Shown here piece after piece: positions 1 to 13,400 of a stretch of 64,000 bases of DNA (the stretch's first letter is position 1; each line of letters starts with the position of its first letter). Under the pieces are notes generated by a model. The model saw only the letters and a list, made by a program, of their open reading frames with translations, did no database searches and was not told where the DNA came from. Both the position numbers and the translations under genes were made by a program. The stretch spans positions 5,580,501 to 5,644,500 of the forward strand of contig JAKJHU010000026.1 in assembly GCA_022316685.1 (NCBI GenBank), read 5' to 3'. This DNA comes from Progne subis subis. Its lineage: Eukaryota > Chordata > Aves > Passeriformes > Hirundinidae.

Positions 1-1305
1 CATACTTCTCTTCACTAGATTCTATCAGAAGATTGTACAAATTAGTATCTGGGTTGAAGATAACAGTTATGATGTTGTTAACAATTATTTTCGCCCCTCA
101 CTTCTTTTCTGCTATTTCAAGTAGGAAAAGGTTTTTTTGCTGTTACCTCTTCAACTATATCTTGAATAAATTCAAAAATTATTTGACAAATCTACACCCC
201 CAAGCTTGTTGCTCTGAAAGATTAAAAAAAAAAAAAAAAAAAAAATTGTATGCCTCTTATGGATAGTTGCTTTTGATTTTTAAAGGCTCTCTTTCTAACC
301 CAAAAACTGTCTTAGTTCAGTACCTCTGAAAGGTAATAGAAGGTTTTTTTACTGTCATTTATGCACTTTCATGCTCAAGGCTAGCTTATAACCAAAAGAT
401 ATTGGCCAGACTGTTCACAGGAAAGCTTTCTCTGAAAAACTGGTTAGTGCTCTGCATCACCTTGTAGAATTATATCATTTAACCTTATTTTGATACCCAG
501 ATAAAGAAAATGAAGTCTCTTCTTAATAGTCGATGAATAAATTAATACCCCTAGGACACAATAATCCCTACATCAAGGAAAATAGAGGGACCAAATCTTT
601 GTTAAAATTCAGAAGATATTATTGAATGTACATTACATGAAAATATCTCTTTCAGCAAAAAATAGTAATTGAGGTAAATTTTCTGAGTGTGCAATAGGAG
701 GTAATCTTCAGCAGCTTTTTCTAGGTATTGAAGACAAGTTTCAGAGGACTGATGTACGATACGTGAAACTTTGATGTGTCAGCTGCTTAAAAGACAGTGC
801 TGATAACAATTTCATTGCTCTTTTAACTAGTCCTCATATTTCTATTATGTGTTTTCACTGAAATTTAAATGTAAAAAGAGGGGAAATTAAGTTGATAGTA
901 AGGAAACAATGACACAGTTGTTGTCACAGTACTAATTTATAACATCCATAAAATTAACTTCTTGGTTCCAGTAAGATGATTCAGATTTTCCTCTTTAAAT
1001 AAGAACATACTTAACCTTTTAACTACAAAAGTTTGATTCATCTGAAGCTTTTTTTTATTTTTTTATAGTTTTGAAGTCATAATGAGATGTAAAATGGATT
1101 GTATGTCAAAACTTGACTCAGATCATATGTTATCTTTCACGTCATAAAGAGAACAGAAATGAAGTTTCTATGCAGAATAAAACCAAATGCATATAAATGT
1201 TAGAACCTAGTGAAAAGAGAGCAAGCGAAAGACAAAAATGGTAGGTATGCATATTCTTTTTTGCTGTACTCCTTGAAGATTTTTTGCACACTGAAGATTC
1301 AACAG
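1..1305. other. Gene-free AT-rich stretch
   Basis: No recognisable gene or transposon. The only notable element is a run of 22 A at 224-245. The 77-codon frame here is AT-rich, ends in a poly-lysine stretch coded by that A run, and resembles nothing I know. Confidence 0.6.
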
Positions 1306-1436
1306 AAAAAAAAAAAACAAAAAAAAAAAAAAAAAAAAACCCACAAACAAAAACAAAAACAAACAAAAACAACAAAAACAACAACAAAAAAAACCCAAAA
1401 AAAACACCAAAAAAAAAAACCAAAACAAAAAAAACC
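1306..1436. repeat. A-rich low-complexity tract
   Basis: About 130 bases of A runs interrupted by single C or CC, with AAACA-like units. It gives spurious poly-lysine and poly-phenylalanine frames on the two strands. It could be a decayed poly(A) or AAAC microsatellite. No adjacent retroelement body is recognisable. Confidence 0.85.
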
Positions 1437-4400
1437 CCCTGAGATTAACAACTGTCTCATATCAACAAATAGTAAAATATTGTTTTGAAAAGTGAAATTA
1501 TTTACCTCTCGAAATGTATCTTACAACAATGCAAACAAACATACTCATGATCCTATTATCAAGTAAAATATTTTTTCTTATTTCTACTACTTTTAAATTT
1601 CTTTTTTTGTGGTGGGGAAATATAAAGCCCACAGAACAGCTTTACTTTAACTGAGGCTGATTCTTTTCCACATTTCAGGCACATCTAAATCTTATGTCCT
1701 AAGTCAAAATTTCTTTTTTTTACTAACACATGAACAAGATATGCTGTTACAAGTGTTTCTAGGCATTAACAATTTTTTATTGCAGCTTGATTTATTGAGC
1801 TACAAGATAAAAATAGAATGCTAAAATTCTAGGATGTGTGATCACTTCCTTTATTCCATTATGAATAAAATCTTTCTTTTTCATGTGATGTTTCAACAGT
1901 TCTTAATTTGGATTTGCATTTTAGAAGGCATATAAACCAATGTTGCATAGCAAGAGGAAAATATTGGCCCAATGTTCATGGCTAGCAAACAGTATCAATG
2001 ATCTGTGATAAATAAAATTTTAAAACATGTTTATAAAGGAGGAAGGGTATTCTGTTGAATTTGTTTATGACTGGAGAGGGGTTAAGGGAAATACAACGTT
2101 CAAATTCAGCCATGGATTTTGATTACTCTTATTTACTTACGACACAAAATTTTAGTTCTGAGATGAAAAAGCAGGTTTTTCTGGAATGCAGATGAAAAGC
2201 TTGTGGAATTAATTGAACATAAATGTACTGTTTTCTCCAGACTACTAATCAACTGATTTTCACATTAAACTCAAATGCCATTCTAAGGACATGTTGAGTT
2301 TTAGTCCAGAGAAGTAATCTTACAGAAAGCCAATCTATAGAGTGACATGGTACACAAAATACAGGCAAGTGATCAGGTTATTTCAGACAAAGTACTCCAT
2401 TCATGCAGATTTAAAGTGGTTTCCTTTAAACCACTTTAAATGGTGGACAGATATCTTAAAAGAACTCTTGATTGGAGTGTGTGTTATTTCTGTCAGTCTG
2501 CTCAGTTTTTTTGTGGAATTCTGCCACAGCCTGCTTGCCTGGAATGTGATTACTTGATCAAATATATACCATGAAGTTAAATGTCTGAAATGGTGTCTGG
2601 TTAAGAGCTTAGACCTGCATGACATCTATAAATTGAGAGCCCTGGTGGCCAAACCTCTATGTATGCTAATAGAAGTACTGACACCCTGGTCCAACCAAAA
2701 TCTACTTCTACCTTTTACTTCTAGAAGTTTGAGTTTTAATTCATGCCTGCACAGTTCAGACCTTAAATACATCATAAATCTCTCAGATTCTGTCCCTATG
2801 CCCCTTTACAGCTCAATTAATTTTTCATTGCATCACCTACAAAATTTTAAATCTCTGTGAATACACAAGAGCCCTGAATTCAAAGATGTGATTTTAGATA
2901 AAGGAAGTAGCCTGCAAACTGAATGGTAGATTGCCACCCCATTGCTCTTCTATCCTCCATCCAATGTAACTTCTCTAAACTGGTCTTGATTTTTCATTCT
3001 TATCATGCGACTTCTTATACATCTCCTTCTCTGGAATAAAAAATACAAATATTACCTCACCCACTGCTCTTTCTTGAGCGAGTCTTTCAGAGCAATTTGA
3101 GAGACCTCTGAGATGAGATCTCCTATATTGCTTCTTATATAAATAATAGACTTAATGTCCTTATTGAGCATTTTGATTTTACTTTTGAATTGAAATTGCT
3201 CATTGATCAACCTATAGCAAGTTTTCTGCTTTAGTAACCAGATCACTTTCTGGAGTGAGTGCATTTAATTTTGAAATCTGTAGCAGTTGTGTAATTACAG
3301 GGTGTCATCCACCGCTACAACAGCATTACCTTCATAAATGCTTACTTTCTTTCAGTATCATAATACACACTGGCTTAATTTACTCCCTCAGCGTCCTTAT
3401 ATTTTCTTTCTGGCTTCATAACCATTTTTACTACCACTTGCAAATTTGATCTCTCACTGTTTATCCCAAGTCCCTGATTAATGAACTAAATATAAATCAA
3501 AACCTTGTTAAGCTGCTATCTTGGTATAAGTCATAGTCTAATGTTTTTGTACATGACAGAAATTGGAAATGCATCCCGTCTTGTTCCTAATCTCCAGGGT
3601 TTTTTTCCAAATACTGGCAGTCTTTTTCAAAAATATATTGCATTTTGAATGTTGTTTGAATACTTCATGGGAGAAGAATCATATAATATTAATGCTTTAA
3701 TATTATACAAAAAAATCTATTTCATGTATATGCAGAGGTGAACAAATATTACAGGAACCAGTTAAAAGATAACTGACTTTATCAAACCTGATATGTGAAA
3801 AATGTAGATAAGTACTAACAAGTCAAATGCATCTTAGTAAGGCTTAACCAAACAACAGCTTAAAAACCCCAAAACACTGATCATTACTTCATTCTTCCTG
3901 ACTCTTCAAGTTCTATAGGAATCCAGAGTAATTTACATAACAGTAGTGAAAAGTCCTTTTATAGTTTAATGAAAGAATTTTTACTGTGTTAAAACAGATT
4001 GACCAGTCTCTCAACCACTGAACAATTACATCAAGCATTGTGATGGTATTCAGGTCTCTCCAATGCTCTGATAAATCAAGTCATCAAATAGGAACTATAA
4101 TATAGGGGAAAAAAAAAAACAAAAAAAAAACCACAACCCCACACCATAAACACAACAACACACCAACCCAAAATATTCACTGTGAAATTCAGGATGAATC
4201 AGACCTACTCAGATACTCAGAAAAATGTACTGTAGACATGCTGAATCTGTCAGGGTTTTTCCAGTAAGTCAATTCAAAATTCTCCAAGCTGATGGATGAG
4301 AGATACTTGAATATTGCATAGTGATGCTAACTTTCATGTTGACATCTAAGCAAGAAAACTGATTGCAGATATTATTCTCCAAAAATGTCTATTATCATGG

Positions 4401-5036
4401 TTTAAATAAAAAAACCAAATCTTTACCTTACAGCATTTCTGACTTTTGGCTATCCTTTCATCTTATGTATGCTATCTATAGGAACAACAAGCACAGCAAA
4501 TTCACTGAAAGGACATTCATTTCAGAGAAGCTCATATCTTCAACGAATATATTCCTAATTGTTTCTATATTCCTGTGGAATTGCCAGAAGTAATTGCCAC
4601 AGAAGTTACAGTCATCCTCTCACCATAATATGATGTTGAAATATCATGCAGATATGCATCTGTTAGGGAGAATGGGATTCATGTATGTCATACTTTGCAA
4701 AGTAAGCTAACCAAGAAAATGATACAAGTAAAAAAAAAAAAAAAACCAAAAAAAAAATCCCAAACTATTAATTCTGAATGAAGACAACAACTGTTACATA
4801 TCTTAGATTTGTGTGCATGGTTTTTAGATCAGACTGTGTCGAGTTTACAAGATATTTCAGGTTTAAAAGCCATTGTAATGTTCACTTTGCATATATTTGT
4901 ATTATTTAATAATAAGATTACATTCTAGCATGTCTTCACCTTTCTTTAATCCTCCTTGGTTTTGCTTATCAGCAACAATCATCTTTGATCATTTAACTGT
5001 GTGATGTTTGCTGTCAAGTGTACTGTTTGTTTCCAG
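1437..5036. other. Gene-free AT-rich stretch
   Basis: I see no supported gene. It contains a short perfect hairpin (separate entry), an A/C-rich simple patch at about 4109-4165 and another A-rich patch at about 4731-4760. The 2.6-3.5 kb part has several short open frames but no recognised motif. An ancient, heavily decayed LINE cannot be excluded there. Confidence 0.5.
2409..2441. repeat. Perfect 14-bp inverted repeat (hairpin)
   Basis: The arm ATTTAAAGTGGTTT (2409-2422) is followed by a 5-base spacer and its exact reverse complement (2428-2441). The stem would be AT-rich. It is too short for a typical microRNA precursor. No function is apparent, but 14 matched bases with a 5-base loop is unusual for random DNA. 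Confidence 0.8.
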
Positions 5037-5113
5037 AGGAAGAACATGAAGGCTCACAGAATGAGCAGAAGCTTAATGTCATCAACTACATGTGACATAG
5101 AAAAAGCCAAAAG
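5037..5113 (+). other. Possible exon, 77 nt
   Basis: A pyrimidine-rich tract ending TTGTTTCCAG precedes 5037 and resembles a 3' splice site. AAG followed by GTGAGA at 5114 resembles a consensus 5' splice site. Between them one frame is open across all 77 bases, reading roughly RKNMKAHRMSR and on to DIEKAK. I do not recognise the peptide, and 77 is not a multiple of three. It could be an exon of a coding or long non-coding transcript, but splice-like pairs also occur by chance in a window this long. It is supported only by the splice-site context and the open frame. Confidence 0.2.
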
Positions 5114-6934
5114 GTGAGAAATAATACTGTGGGGAATTTTCAGTATAGCCAGGCCTTCAGGCTTGGCTAGGGCATTCTGAGCTCAGGACTGGATTTGACT
5201 GGAAATTCTGATCTTGTTCAAAGACGATGTTGGTATGCACAGACATTTCTCTCATTTTTGTTCAATACTTCTTAAAAATAATGACATGATACTAGTAAAA
5301 CTTCTGATTAAACAATGATTCTTATTTTTCAGCAGAAAAAAAAACCCTCACCACTCTAACCTTTAAATACAGTTTGTGAGACAGATAAGCTACCAGCCTG
5401 TAAAAACCTAAGAAGTGTTTGGATTTTCTTAAAGGGCCAAAATCGAGTATCTTAAATTCTAGTTAATTAATTTAATAAAGATCACAGAGAAGCTTCAATT
5501 GGAAGTGAACCCAAGCAGGTTATGTTCTAAAAAGTGCATCTCTTACTGTTTTCAGCACAGTTTTTGAGTTAGTTTGCTGAAAATCTGGTGATATCCATGC
5601 CAGATCTGATGGCTCATATGTTGAAGATTTTGTTCAACACCAAAGACTCATAAATAATTCAAAGAAAGACAAAGAACTTCCCTGTGTTTGGTAAACAAGA
5701 AGATAAAATTAAGTTGTGACTAAAGTTATCCTAAATGTTCCCTAATGTGACATTAATCAAAATTTAGGCACCAGCAAATGTAGGAAGCAGTCTTTATTAT
5801 CATGTTAGCTAAGTGGCAGGCAAACCTATCTGGAAATGTAATCCAACCACACAGGAAATCTCTTCCTTATGCTTGGAAACATGAAGATTTTATCTCCTCT
5901 TCCTGAGGGGATTTATCTTATCTAAGGATGTACCTTCAGTAATATAAAGAATTAATCCTTTAATGCTATAGACTTTGCGTTAGTCGTAGCTTGTAGCAAT
6001 GAGTGCCAGAAAATAATTAGTATTGTGTAAATAAATTAAATATTTAGCTTTTTTAAATTAATTGCTTTCTGTTTCATTAGTACCCTTGTAAATGTATAGT
6101 GCAACAGTTAGCAAGAATCCCACTATGTAAGCTACTCTTTATATAACAGCTATTTTCATTTTCAAAAAGGCCTACTAATTACTGGTATTCATAAGATTCT
6201 AAAAAAAAAATGGAATTAGAAAATCCATATAAATATTTAAACATTTCATTAAACATACATAATTCTCATTGGCTCTGGGCTGTTTTACTTTAGGAACATT
6301 TTATCACATGACAAGGGGCAAGTTCTTTGTTTTCTCCTATCTGAGAAGTATATTTAATGTCCAAATACAGAACAGCTGGAGGGTAACCATGGCTCAACAT
6401 TTTGAAATAGTTCATTTGCAAGATCTGCAGTTGAAGTACTGTGCTCAAGACAGAATGTAATAAAACTGATTGTCTGGTATTGGGAATTAATCTCTTTCTC
6501 AGTATTTCAGTATCTACTCTATATGAATCTGTATCTGAGAGAGCTGCTTCAGTTTTATAGTCAATAAAATGAAATTGGTAATTTTAGGTCATGAATCTTA
6601 TAACCTCTTGCAAACATATTCTTTAGGTTAAGATCAATTATGCACTTTGAGCATCTCTTCCTTTCCACAGATTTTAAGGTTTACCTGCATGGTTCAGAAG
6701 TGAACATTTGATCCAGTGTGCCTCTCAACTTAAAGATACCTCATAAGTTAAAGCTGCATGTGTGTGCATAGCTGAAACCAAGACAGGTATAAAAGTTATT
6801 TTTATTCCAATCTCACCTGTAAAAACATTTCACAAAATTACATCAAAGAGTTATAGGCTAATTTCCAGTGAAGGATGTATCCATGTTCACAATACCTGAA
6901 AATTACACAATATGTTAATTAAATTTCTGAGTAG
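5114..6934. other. Gene-free AT-rich stretch
   Basis: No gene, transposon or RNA gene recognised. Short A runs at about 5336 and 6201 only. Confidence 0.55.
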
Positions 6935-6939
6935 CCTGT

Positions 6940-8021
6940 TGTACTGGGTTGGTACTGCCCCAATACCAGGCACCCACCAATACCTCTCACTCTCTCCTCT
7001 TTTGCAGCCAGGCAGATGAGAGAAAATTTAACAGAGGGTTCATGGGTTGAGATAATGACCAGGGGAAATTGCTTATCAAATACCATCACAGGTAAAACAA
7101 GTTTAATTAGAGATATGCATTGAATTTATTACACTTACAAAATCAGAGCAGGATAATAAGAAGTAAAATAAACTCTCAACAACACCTTCTCCCCACTCCA
7201 CTTCTTTCCCAGTCCTGTCTCCTATCCCAGCAGCACAAGGAGACAGGGAATGTGGGTTATGATCAGTTCATCACTGGAGGTTTTCTTCTGTTGCTCAGAG
7301 TCAGGAATTCTTCCCCTGCTGCACCATGGGGTCCCTCCCACAGGAGACAGTTCTCCATGAATTTATCTGATGTGACTCCATCTCACAAGCAGCAGCCAAG
7401 CTGCACCTGCTGCAATGCGAGTCCCTCGCACGGGCACACAGTGCTCCCAAAACTGCTGCAGCATGGGTCACCATTCCACAGGGTGCAGTCCTCTAAGGTC
7501 AGGCTGCCCCAGCCTGGAAGCAGGGCCTCCTCCCTCCACTGGGTCTCCCACTGGATCACAGCCTCCTCCAGGCATCCACCTGCTCAGGCGTGGAGCTCCT
7601 CCATGGGCTGTGGGTGGATTTCTGCATCCCCATGGCCCTCCATGGGCTGCAGGGACACAGCTGCTTCACCATGGTCTGCACCATGGGCTGAAGGGGAATC
7701 CCAGATCTGCTGCCTGGAGCACTTCCTGCTCCTCCTTCTGCACTGACCTCAGTGTCCGCATTTTCTTACATGTTCTCACTCAGCTCTTCTCTGGCCACAA
7801 TTAAAACTGCGCAACAAGTTTTTGTTTTGATTTCTTCTTAAATGTGTTACCACAGAGACATTGCCACCACCTCTAATTGATCCAGCATTGCACATCCATC
7901 TTTGGAGCCATCAGGGTTTGGAGCTACAGGACGCGGAAAAAGCTTCTAGCAGCTTCTCACAGAAGCCACCCCTGTAGCTCCCCCCACCACTGCCAAAACC
8001 GGGCCAGGCAAAACCAATACT
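6940..8021 (-). mobile_element. ERVL-type solo LTR, minus strand
   Basis: A 1082-bp long terminal repeat read right to left. On the plus strand it begins TGTACTGGGTTGG and ends CCAATACT, where the canonical final CA has mutated. Flanking 5-bp copies of CCTGT (6935-6939 and 8022-8026) form a perfect target-site duplication, the length expected of ERVL integrase. The reverse strand has a polyadenylation signal AATAAA at 7115-7120. The body matches from memory the common avian ERVL LTR with its repeated 'CCATGGGCTGCAG'-like GC-rich units and the conserved AAGCTTCTAGCAGCTTCTCA block near 7941. No internal gag-pol-env sequence adjoins, so it is a solo LTR left by recombination. The 208- and 129-codon frames inside it are not genes. 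Confidence 0.92.
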
Positions 8022-9884
8022 CCTGTGTTCATCCTTGTTTATTTTTAAACAGTAGGAGAAGACAGTAATAAAATTCTGACACTTAAAATTTATAAAATTA
8101 TAGCAGCACTGACAGAAGTTGATGACTCTTACATGACTCACCTGTTACAGCATGCTTTCTTAATACAGAGCTTATAACAGAAGAATATTGTATATGTCAC
8201 ATCAAATCCTCATTCAGCCAGGCTTAATTGATGTCTGAGAAACAGCAGGGCACCTTAAAATCACTATAGTAGCTGATGCTTCTGATGCCAATGTGCGATA
8301 TCTACAGCTTTCGTAACACAGTGACTTTGCAGCAATTACTTTAGAGTACTGCTGTGGGCTGCTTTGATAATGCACAGAGCAAAAGGATTGGTAGTCTGAA
8401 GGAGAGCAAATTCAAATGTTTTCTTAACATCCTCATAGCATAAAATATGATAGACTTTAGGAGCTATGAGTTGATGTAATCAATACCATGCAGTAGGAAA
8501 ACAAGAAAATACAGCTAGGCTCTGTATTACAATGCCCATGACAAATATTTTGACAAAACCTATCACTAACAATATTCTCTAAGCTGAAGCAGAATAAACT
8601 AACAAGCTTATTATATCAGAAAAAGTAAGTTGTGAAGGCTGAACATCTGTATGCAATAATGTACATTCTTTAACTGGAAACAAAGCCAAAGGAAATAACA
8701 ACTGTTGCACTGAAAATTACTACGATTCACTCTTGATTTACTAACAGCTGGAATCTCTAATTATCTTAATATAATGAAGCACTTTAGTCTTCACTAAAGT
8801 ATGTTTCAAAAGTCTATCCAAGGATTTTTCTTCATCAGAAAAATGCAGTTAAACATAATCTGTCAACAGTCTGTACAGTCTGATTGAATTCTGTTCTTGG
8901 CTCCAGCCACTTACTTTCACCTGTTGAGGTGACCTAAATATTCCTGCACTGCAAATTTAATTTAGAGTGCAGCTAAAAAAAAAAAGCCTTTTATTTTACA
9001 GATTTTATTTAAAGATGTGAGGTTTGTATAAAAGAAAACCCAAAACAAACAAACCTCTCCCCCCCGCAACAACAACAAAATATATAAGCAAACAATTTAA
9101 CATTTGTGTTTTTCCATTGCATTACTGCAATTGCACATAAGAAAGACAGGAAATCCTTCTGAAAAGCCATTTTCAACACAAACAATAGGCATCTCAAGGA
9201 TACCCAAGCTCCTCATTTTGAGTATGCATTCTGCAATGATATCCCCTATTATGACTGCCATAACTATTTGTATACTTACAGTTGCCATACTGGAGAGTTT
9301 TGCTTGTCACTAGGATTTCCTTGTCAGAAGGAAGTAGACTTTTCTCAGATATCAGTGTTTTTTGTATAATGGTAGGTCCAAACAGAACTTCGTATTTGCA
9401 TTCAAGAAAGAAGCAGAAACGTAAATTACATTGGGAAAAAGAAACCAGAACTAAACCCAAGATGGAATCCAGAGGAGAAATGGGTTTAAGTTCTAGCATT
9501 CTTCATGTCTGAAAATTTGGAGGTCATAACCCTAAGACTTTGAAATGCATTATGAAAAGATGAAAGATATTAATATTCTTCTTAGTTTATTTTCTCTAGA
9601 TTTAAATATCTTTGTTACATTTGCAGAACTCATTTTGAAGTTATCCCTACTTTAGTTGTCACTATTTAGGATTTCTTTTAAAAACAATATGTATAAAGTA
9701 GAAGTGGCTAAACTAGCTTTGGAACACATTTTATGAAACTGTTTGAAAAGTCATTTGGGAGATATATGAGTCAATGCTATCTTCATTTTTGCTAATTCCT
9801 TCAGAAAGCTTTTAAGAGCAGGAGTTCAGGACATCTTAAAGAAATTCATTCTCAAACAGACTATGCAGATCCAGGTGATAACTA

Positions 9885-9889
<5 letters not shown>

Positions 9890-9921
<32 letters not shown>
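9890..9921. repeat. (TA)n microsatellite
   Basis: About 15 uninterrupted TA dinucleotides, self-complementary. Confidence 0.97.
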
Positions 9922-9925
<4 letters not shown>

Positions 9926-9984
9926 AAATGGTTTAATACTGATGTCAGGATGATAGATCTGTACTTCACTATAACACTTTCTAG

Positions 9985-9987
<3 letters not shown>

Positions 9988-10019
<32 letters not shown>
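9988..10019. repeat. Poly(T) run of 32
   Basis: Uninterrupted T run. The possible CR1 fragment to its right on the minus strand would place this as poly(A) downstream of that fragment, but CR1 elements do not normally end in poly(A), so it is more likely an independent homopolymer. Confidence 0.95.
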
Positions 10020-10023
<4 letters not shown>

Positions 10024-10059
10024 TCAGTGCTACATTTTCAACCCTAGCTTTGTAGCAAG

Positions 10060-10420
10060 GAAACTGATAAACTCCTGCTTAAAAATACTATTAGTAATTT
10101 ATCTGCTCTACCCCAAAGTTCTGTTAGAAAGTAAATACCATTCCAGTCCTGCTGACTTGTGAATGTTCATGCTATCAAATTGTTCCATATCCTCCTCAAT
10201 TTCAGACTTACCCTCTGCTGAACCATCTGCTATGATGAGTTCTAGCATGTGAATTGCGCTCATTCTTTCACAGTGTTACCTCTTGAACAATTTTAGCTTT
10301 TCTGTACAGGTCTTGCCTTCTCTAGGCACTCTTTAACAACCTGATCTGCAACTAAAAGAGCAGACTTGCAAAATGTGGTTTTTATTTTTCTGTCTGAGGA
10401 AGGTATTTCTGTTTATCTTG
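10060..10420 (-). mobile_element. Possible ancient CR1/L2-like LINE fragment
   Basis: Read on the minus strand, about 10137-10210 gives a peptide resembling the 'xxNIHKSxGPDxxHPRVL' region upstream of the CR1 reverse transcriptase fingers (here MNIHKSAG). The rest is too decayed to align by eye. A conserved short peptide match by chance is a real alternative. Confidence 0.3.
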
Positions 10421-10447
10421 ATTCCTATGTCAATTGTTTTTCAATTT

Positions 10448-10466
10448 CCCCCCCCCCCCCCCCCCC
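10448..10466. repeat. Poly(C) run of 19
   Basis: Uninterrupted C run, the longest pure one in the window apart from that at 20705-20724. It can form G-quadruplex or i-motif structures. Confidence 0.97.
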
Positions 10467-13400
10467 AAGCTTCCTCTTATTTTTCACTTTCTTTCCTCAA
10501 AAATCTCTCTTCAGCTCTTTGGAGATAGGAGACATTTTCTTATGTCTAATGATTTTTCTTATCTTTTGGCTAAAACACCTTTCTTTTTGTATTCATTAGT
10601 CCTGCACTTTTTGGAAGGTATCCTTCAATAACGGCCACAAAACCTGTAAGGATTTCATTCCCTTAGCTTTTCTCTTCAGCTTCTTCCCTTAAAGTGTCTT
10701 CATTTTTACACGGGCTCCACTTTTCAATGGACCTACTGGCTTTTGAAAGTTCTGTGAGGATGCTAAATATGATTACAATCATTGTGAAACAGTTGCTCCT
10801 CATCAATAAAATCTTTACCCAGACCCTGGACACTGCTTGGCACCAAATCACAGATTGCACCTCCTCTTGCAAGGTCCCTATACCACTGTTCTATGAAACA
10901 AATAATCAGCAAATTTAAAACTTTTTCCACTGTATTGCATCCTGGTGTTATGTTTGCTGCATGTACATAGCAGAGGAAGAGGGAAGGGGAGAAAGTGGAG
11001 TCTTCCATCATGCTTTAATTTCTCTTTCTGCCTTTTTATGTGCCTTGGCATATGGTTATAAATGACCGTCTAAAGACTCTCTGCACTCAGAATCTGCATT
11101 ACTTGCTAGGATGGCTATTTTATTTGATGTGATTCTAGCTCTCTTTAACTTACACTACTAATTTGTCACCAAAGTGGCTTGCTGTGAATTGTTTTGTATT
11201 TCAGTGTGAAAATGACAGAGTATGGTCCTTCCACAAGTCTGCTGTTTAATAGTATGTCAGAGACATCATGTATGGCTAGACATTTCAGTCCCTACATCTT
11301 GTTTCTTTGTCACATCTCTCTCTGAAAATTAGGTGACACACAAAATAAATGTCAAACAGAGAGTTTTCATATAATGAACATGGCAAGGGTTCTGCCTAGA
11401 ACATGTTACATAATGTTAATTATGAAGTTGTGCTTTTAAGTGTCAAGGACAATTCAAGTTAGCTTTTGAATTGTAATATTTGGGGAAAAAAAACAAACCA
11501 TGAAACCTGCCAGTAGAAACTTTATTATTATAATGTCTTTTCTCTTTTGTGATTCCTTTACTTATTACTTTAGGGTTATTTTTGTGGATGACAGTCATCA
11601 GCTTTTGCTTCTACAAATCACAGTCTGTCATGGTCTTTTTTTTGCAGTTCTTACATGCCTCCAATACATTTTCCAGACAACTGAACAGAAAAAAAAAAAA
11701 AAAAAAAAAAGTGGCATAGTTCTCTGCTAGTGTTCTTTATGTACATAAGGCTTCAAGATAGGCTTTGGCTGAAATTCATTGGAAATAAACTTAATTTTGA
11801 GTTCTATTCTTCAAACTTTTAACCAGAAGTTACAGTTATATTAAAAATGTATGTGTTTTAAACTTTTAGAGAACAATGTAATATACTTTCCACTTGAACA
11901 GCAAAAGCCTTTTCTGTCCTGTTAAGTGAAAGCATATGGGTTTCAAGAAATGCAAAAGCTTGTTCAGAATTATCAGTACTTTTAGGGAAAGATGCAGGAC
12001 ATGGCACGACTGGGCAAGAAGATGATAATATATTAATTATAATATAAATAAGATAAATAAGATAATAAAAGCTATTAATTTATTATTATGTGAGTGTAAG
12101 AGTGACAGAAATGTAACATTAGTTACTATTTTTAGCTCTAGTGATATATTTCTAAAGTCTATACTCTGTTTTGAATTTCTGTTCTAGTTAGAGCGAAATT
12201 TACATTTCAGAAAATGGGAATTTTGTCAATCAAAGCACTGAAGAGGAAAACAATATATAAATTTTAAGATTGAAGTTACAGATATTCAAATTTTCCTCTT
12301 TTGAATACATATTTTTTGAGGGTGGTACTAGAACACTGTACCATCCTGTGACATACATCAATACTAAATGTGGAGTGACACTTCACAGCAGTAGTAACAG
12401 AGGGCTAATTACCATGCCAGCCATTTGCTCATTCTTACTGAATGCTGTTGATTCCATTTGGTGATTCTTTATTGTGAGAGATAAGCCAGAGGAGCAGAAG
12501 AGTTCTGGTGTTTTCCTCCGTCTATTCAGAGACCCGAGTTAGTTACACACCATAGACAGACTTTTCATCATTCCCACTGAGATCTGAACTGACCACACTG
12601 TAGTTTCTCAACGCTTCAGCTTATAGAAGGTTTATTCCAAGTAATTGGTATTAAAATGTTAATTTTAATTTTCACAAAATTATATACCTGAACAGAGCTT
12701 CTAATTTTGTATGATTGCCCAAGTTATTAAAAGTTTACTGCATAAAGGAATCTCCCTGTACAAACTTGACTATTTGGAATGTGGATAAATTTAAATCAGT
12801 ATATTCTAATTAAAATGCCATTTTCAGTAAACCACTTCTTTATTTCTATGATTATTTTCTGAGAACTTTCATCAGCAGACAGACACTGTCTCCAAAAACG
12901 TAGCCTAAAATTTTTCATCTGCATTTTGTTTCTGTTATTTTCCATAGAACTATTCTGGAATTCATCTAAACATAAGTTTCCTAATATATATATAAGACTA
13001 CTGCTGCTTAAATATGGCCTTAAATTTTTATCAGCCTAGAAAACCTTTTTCATATATATGTTTTGGAGGTTGTACTTCAGTTATGAAAATTTGAACCATT
13101 TCATATACAGCTCACTCCCCAAGCAGACTACAGAAAAAGGAACTATACATGCATACGTGTACAATGAATAAGTGAATCTTTGATGTTTTATTCAGCATAC
13201 AGTGTAATGAACACACCAGTTCCCTTATTTTCCTCCTCTTCCACCTGAAAGCATTAATGACCTGTAACACTCTCAGTATGTGGACAAATGTCACCATACA
13301 GAACCCAGCTATTCTATTAGCTTTTCTCAGCAATTCCAATTTGTTCATCTGAAAAACTTTTTTTTCATAAAGGCAGTATTTTTTTTTATAATTAATGTGA

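Noticed and set aside
7120..7746. 208-codon open frame on the plus strand
   Set aside because: It is antisense to the ERVL LTR and is open because that LTR is GC-rich. LTRs of this family do not code for protein.
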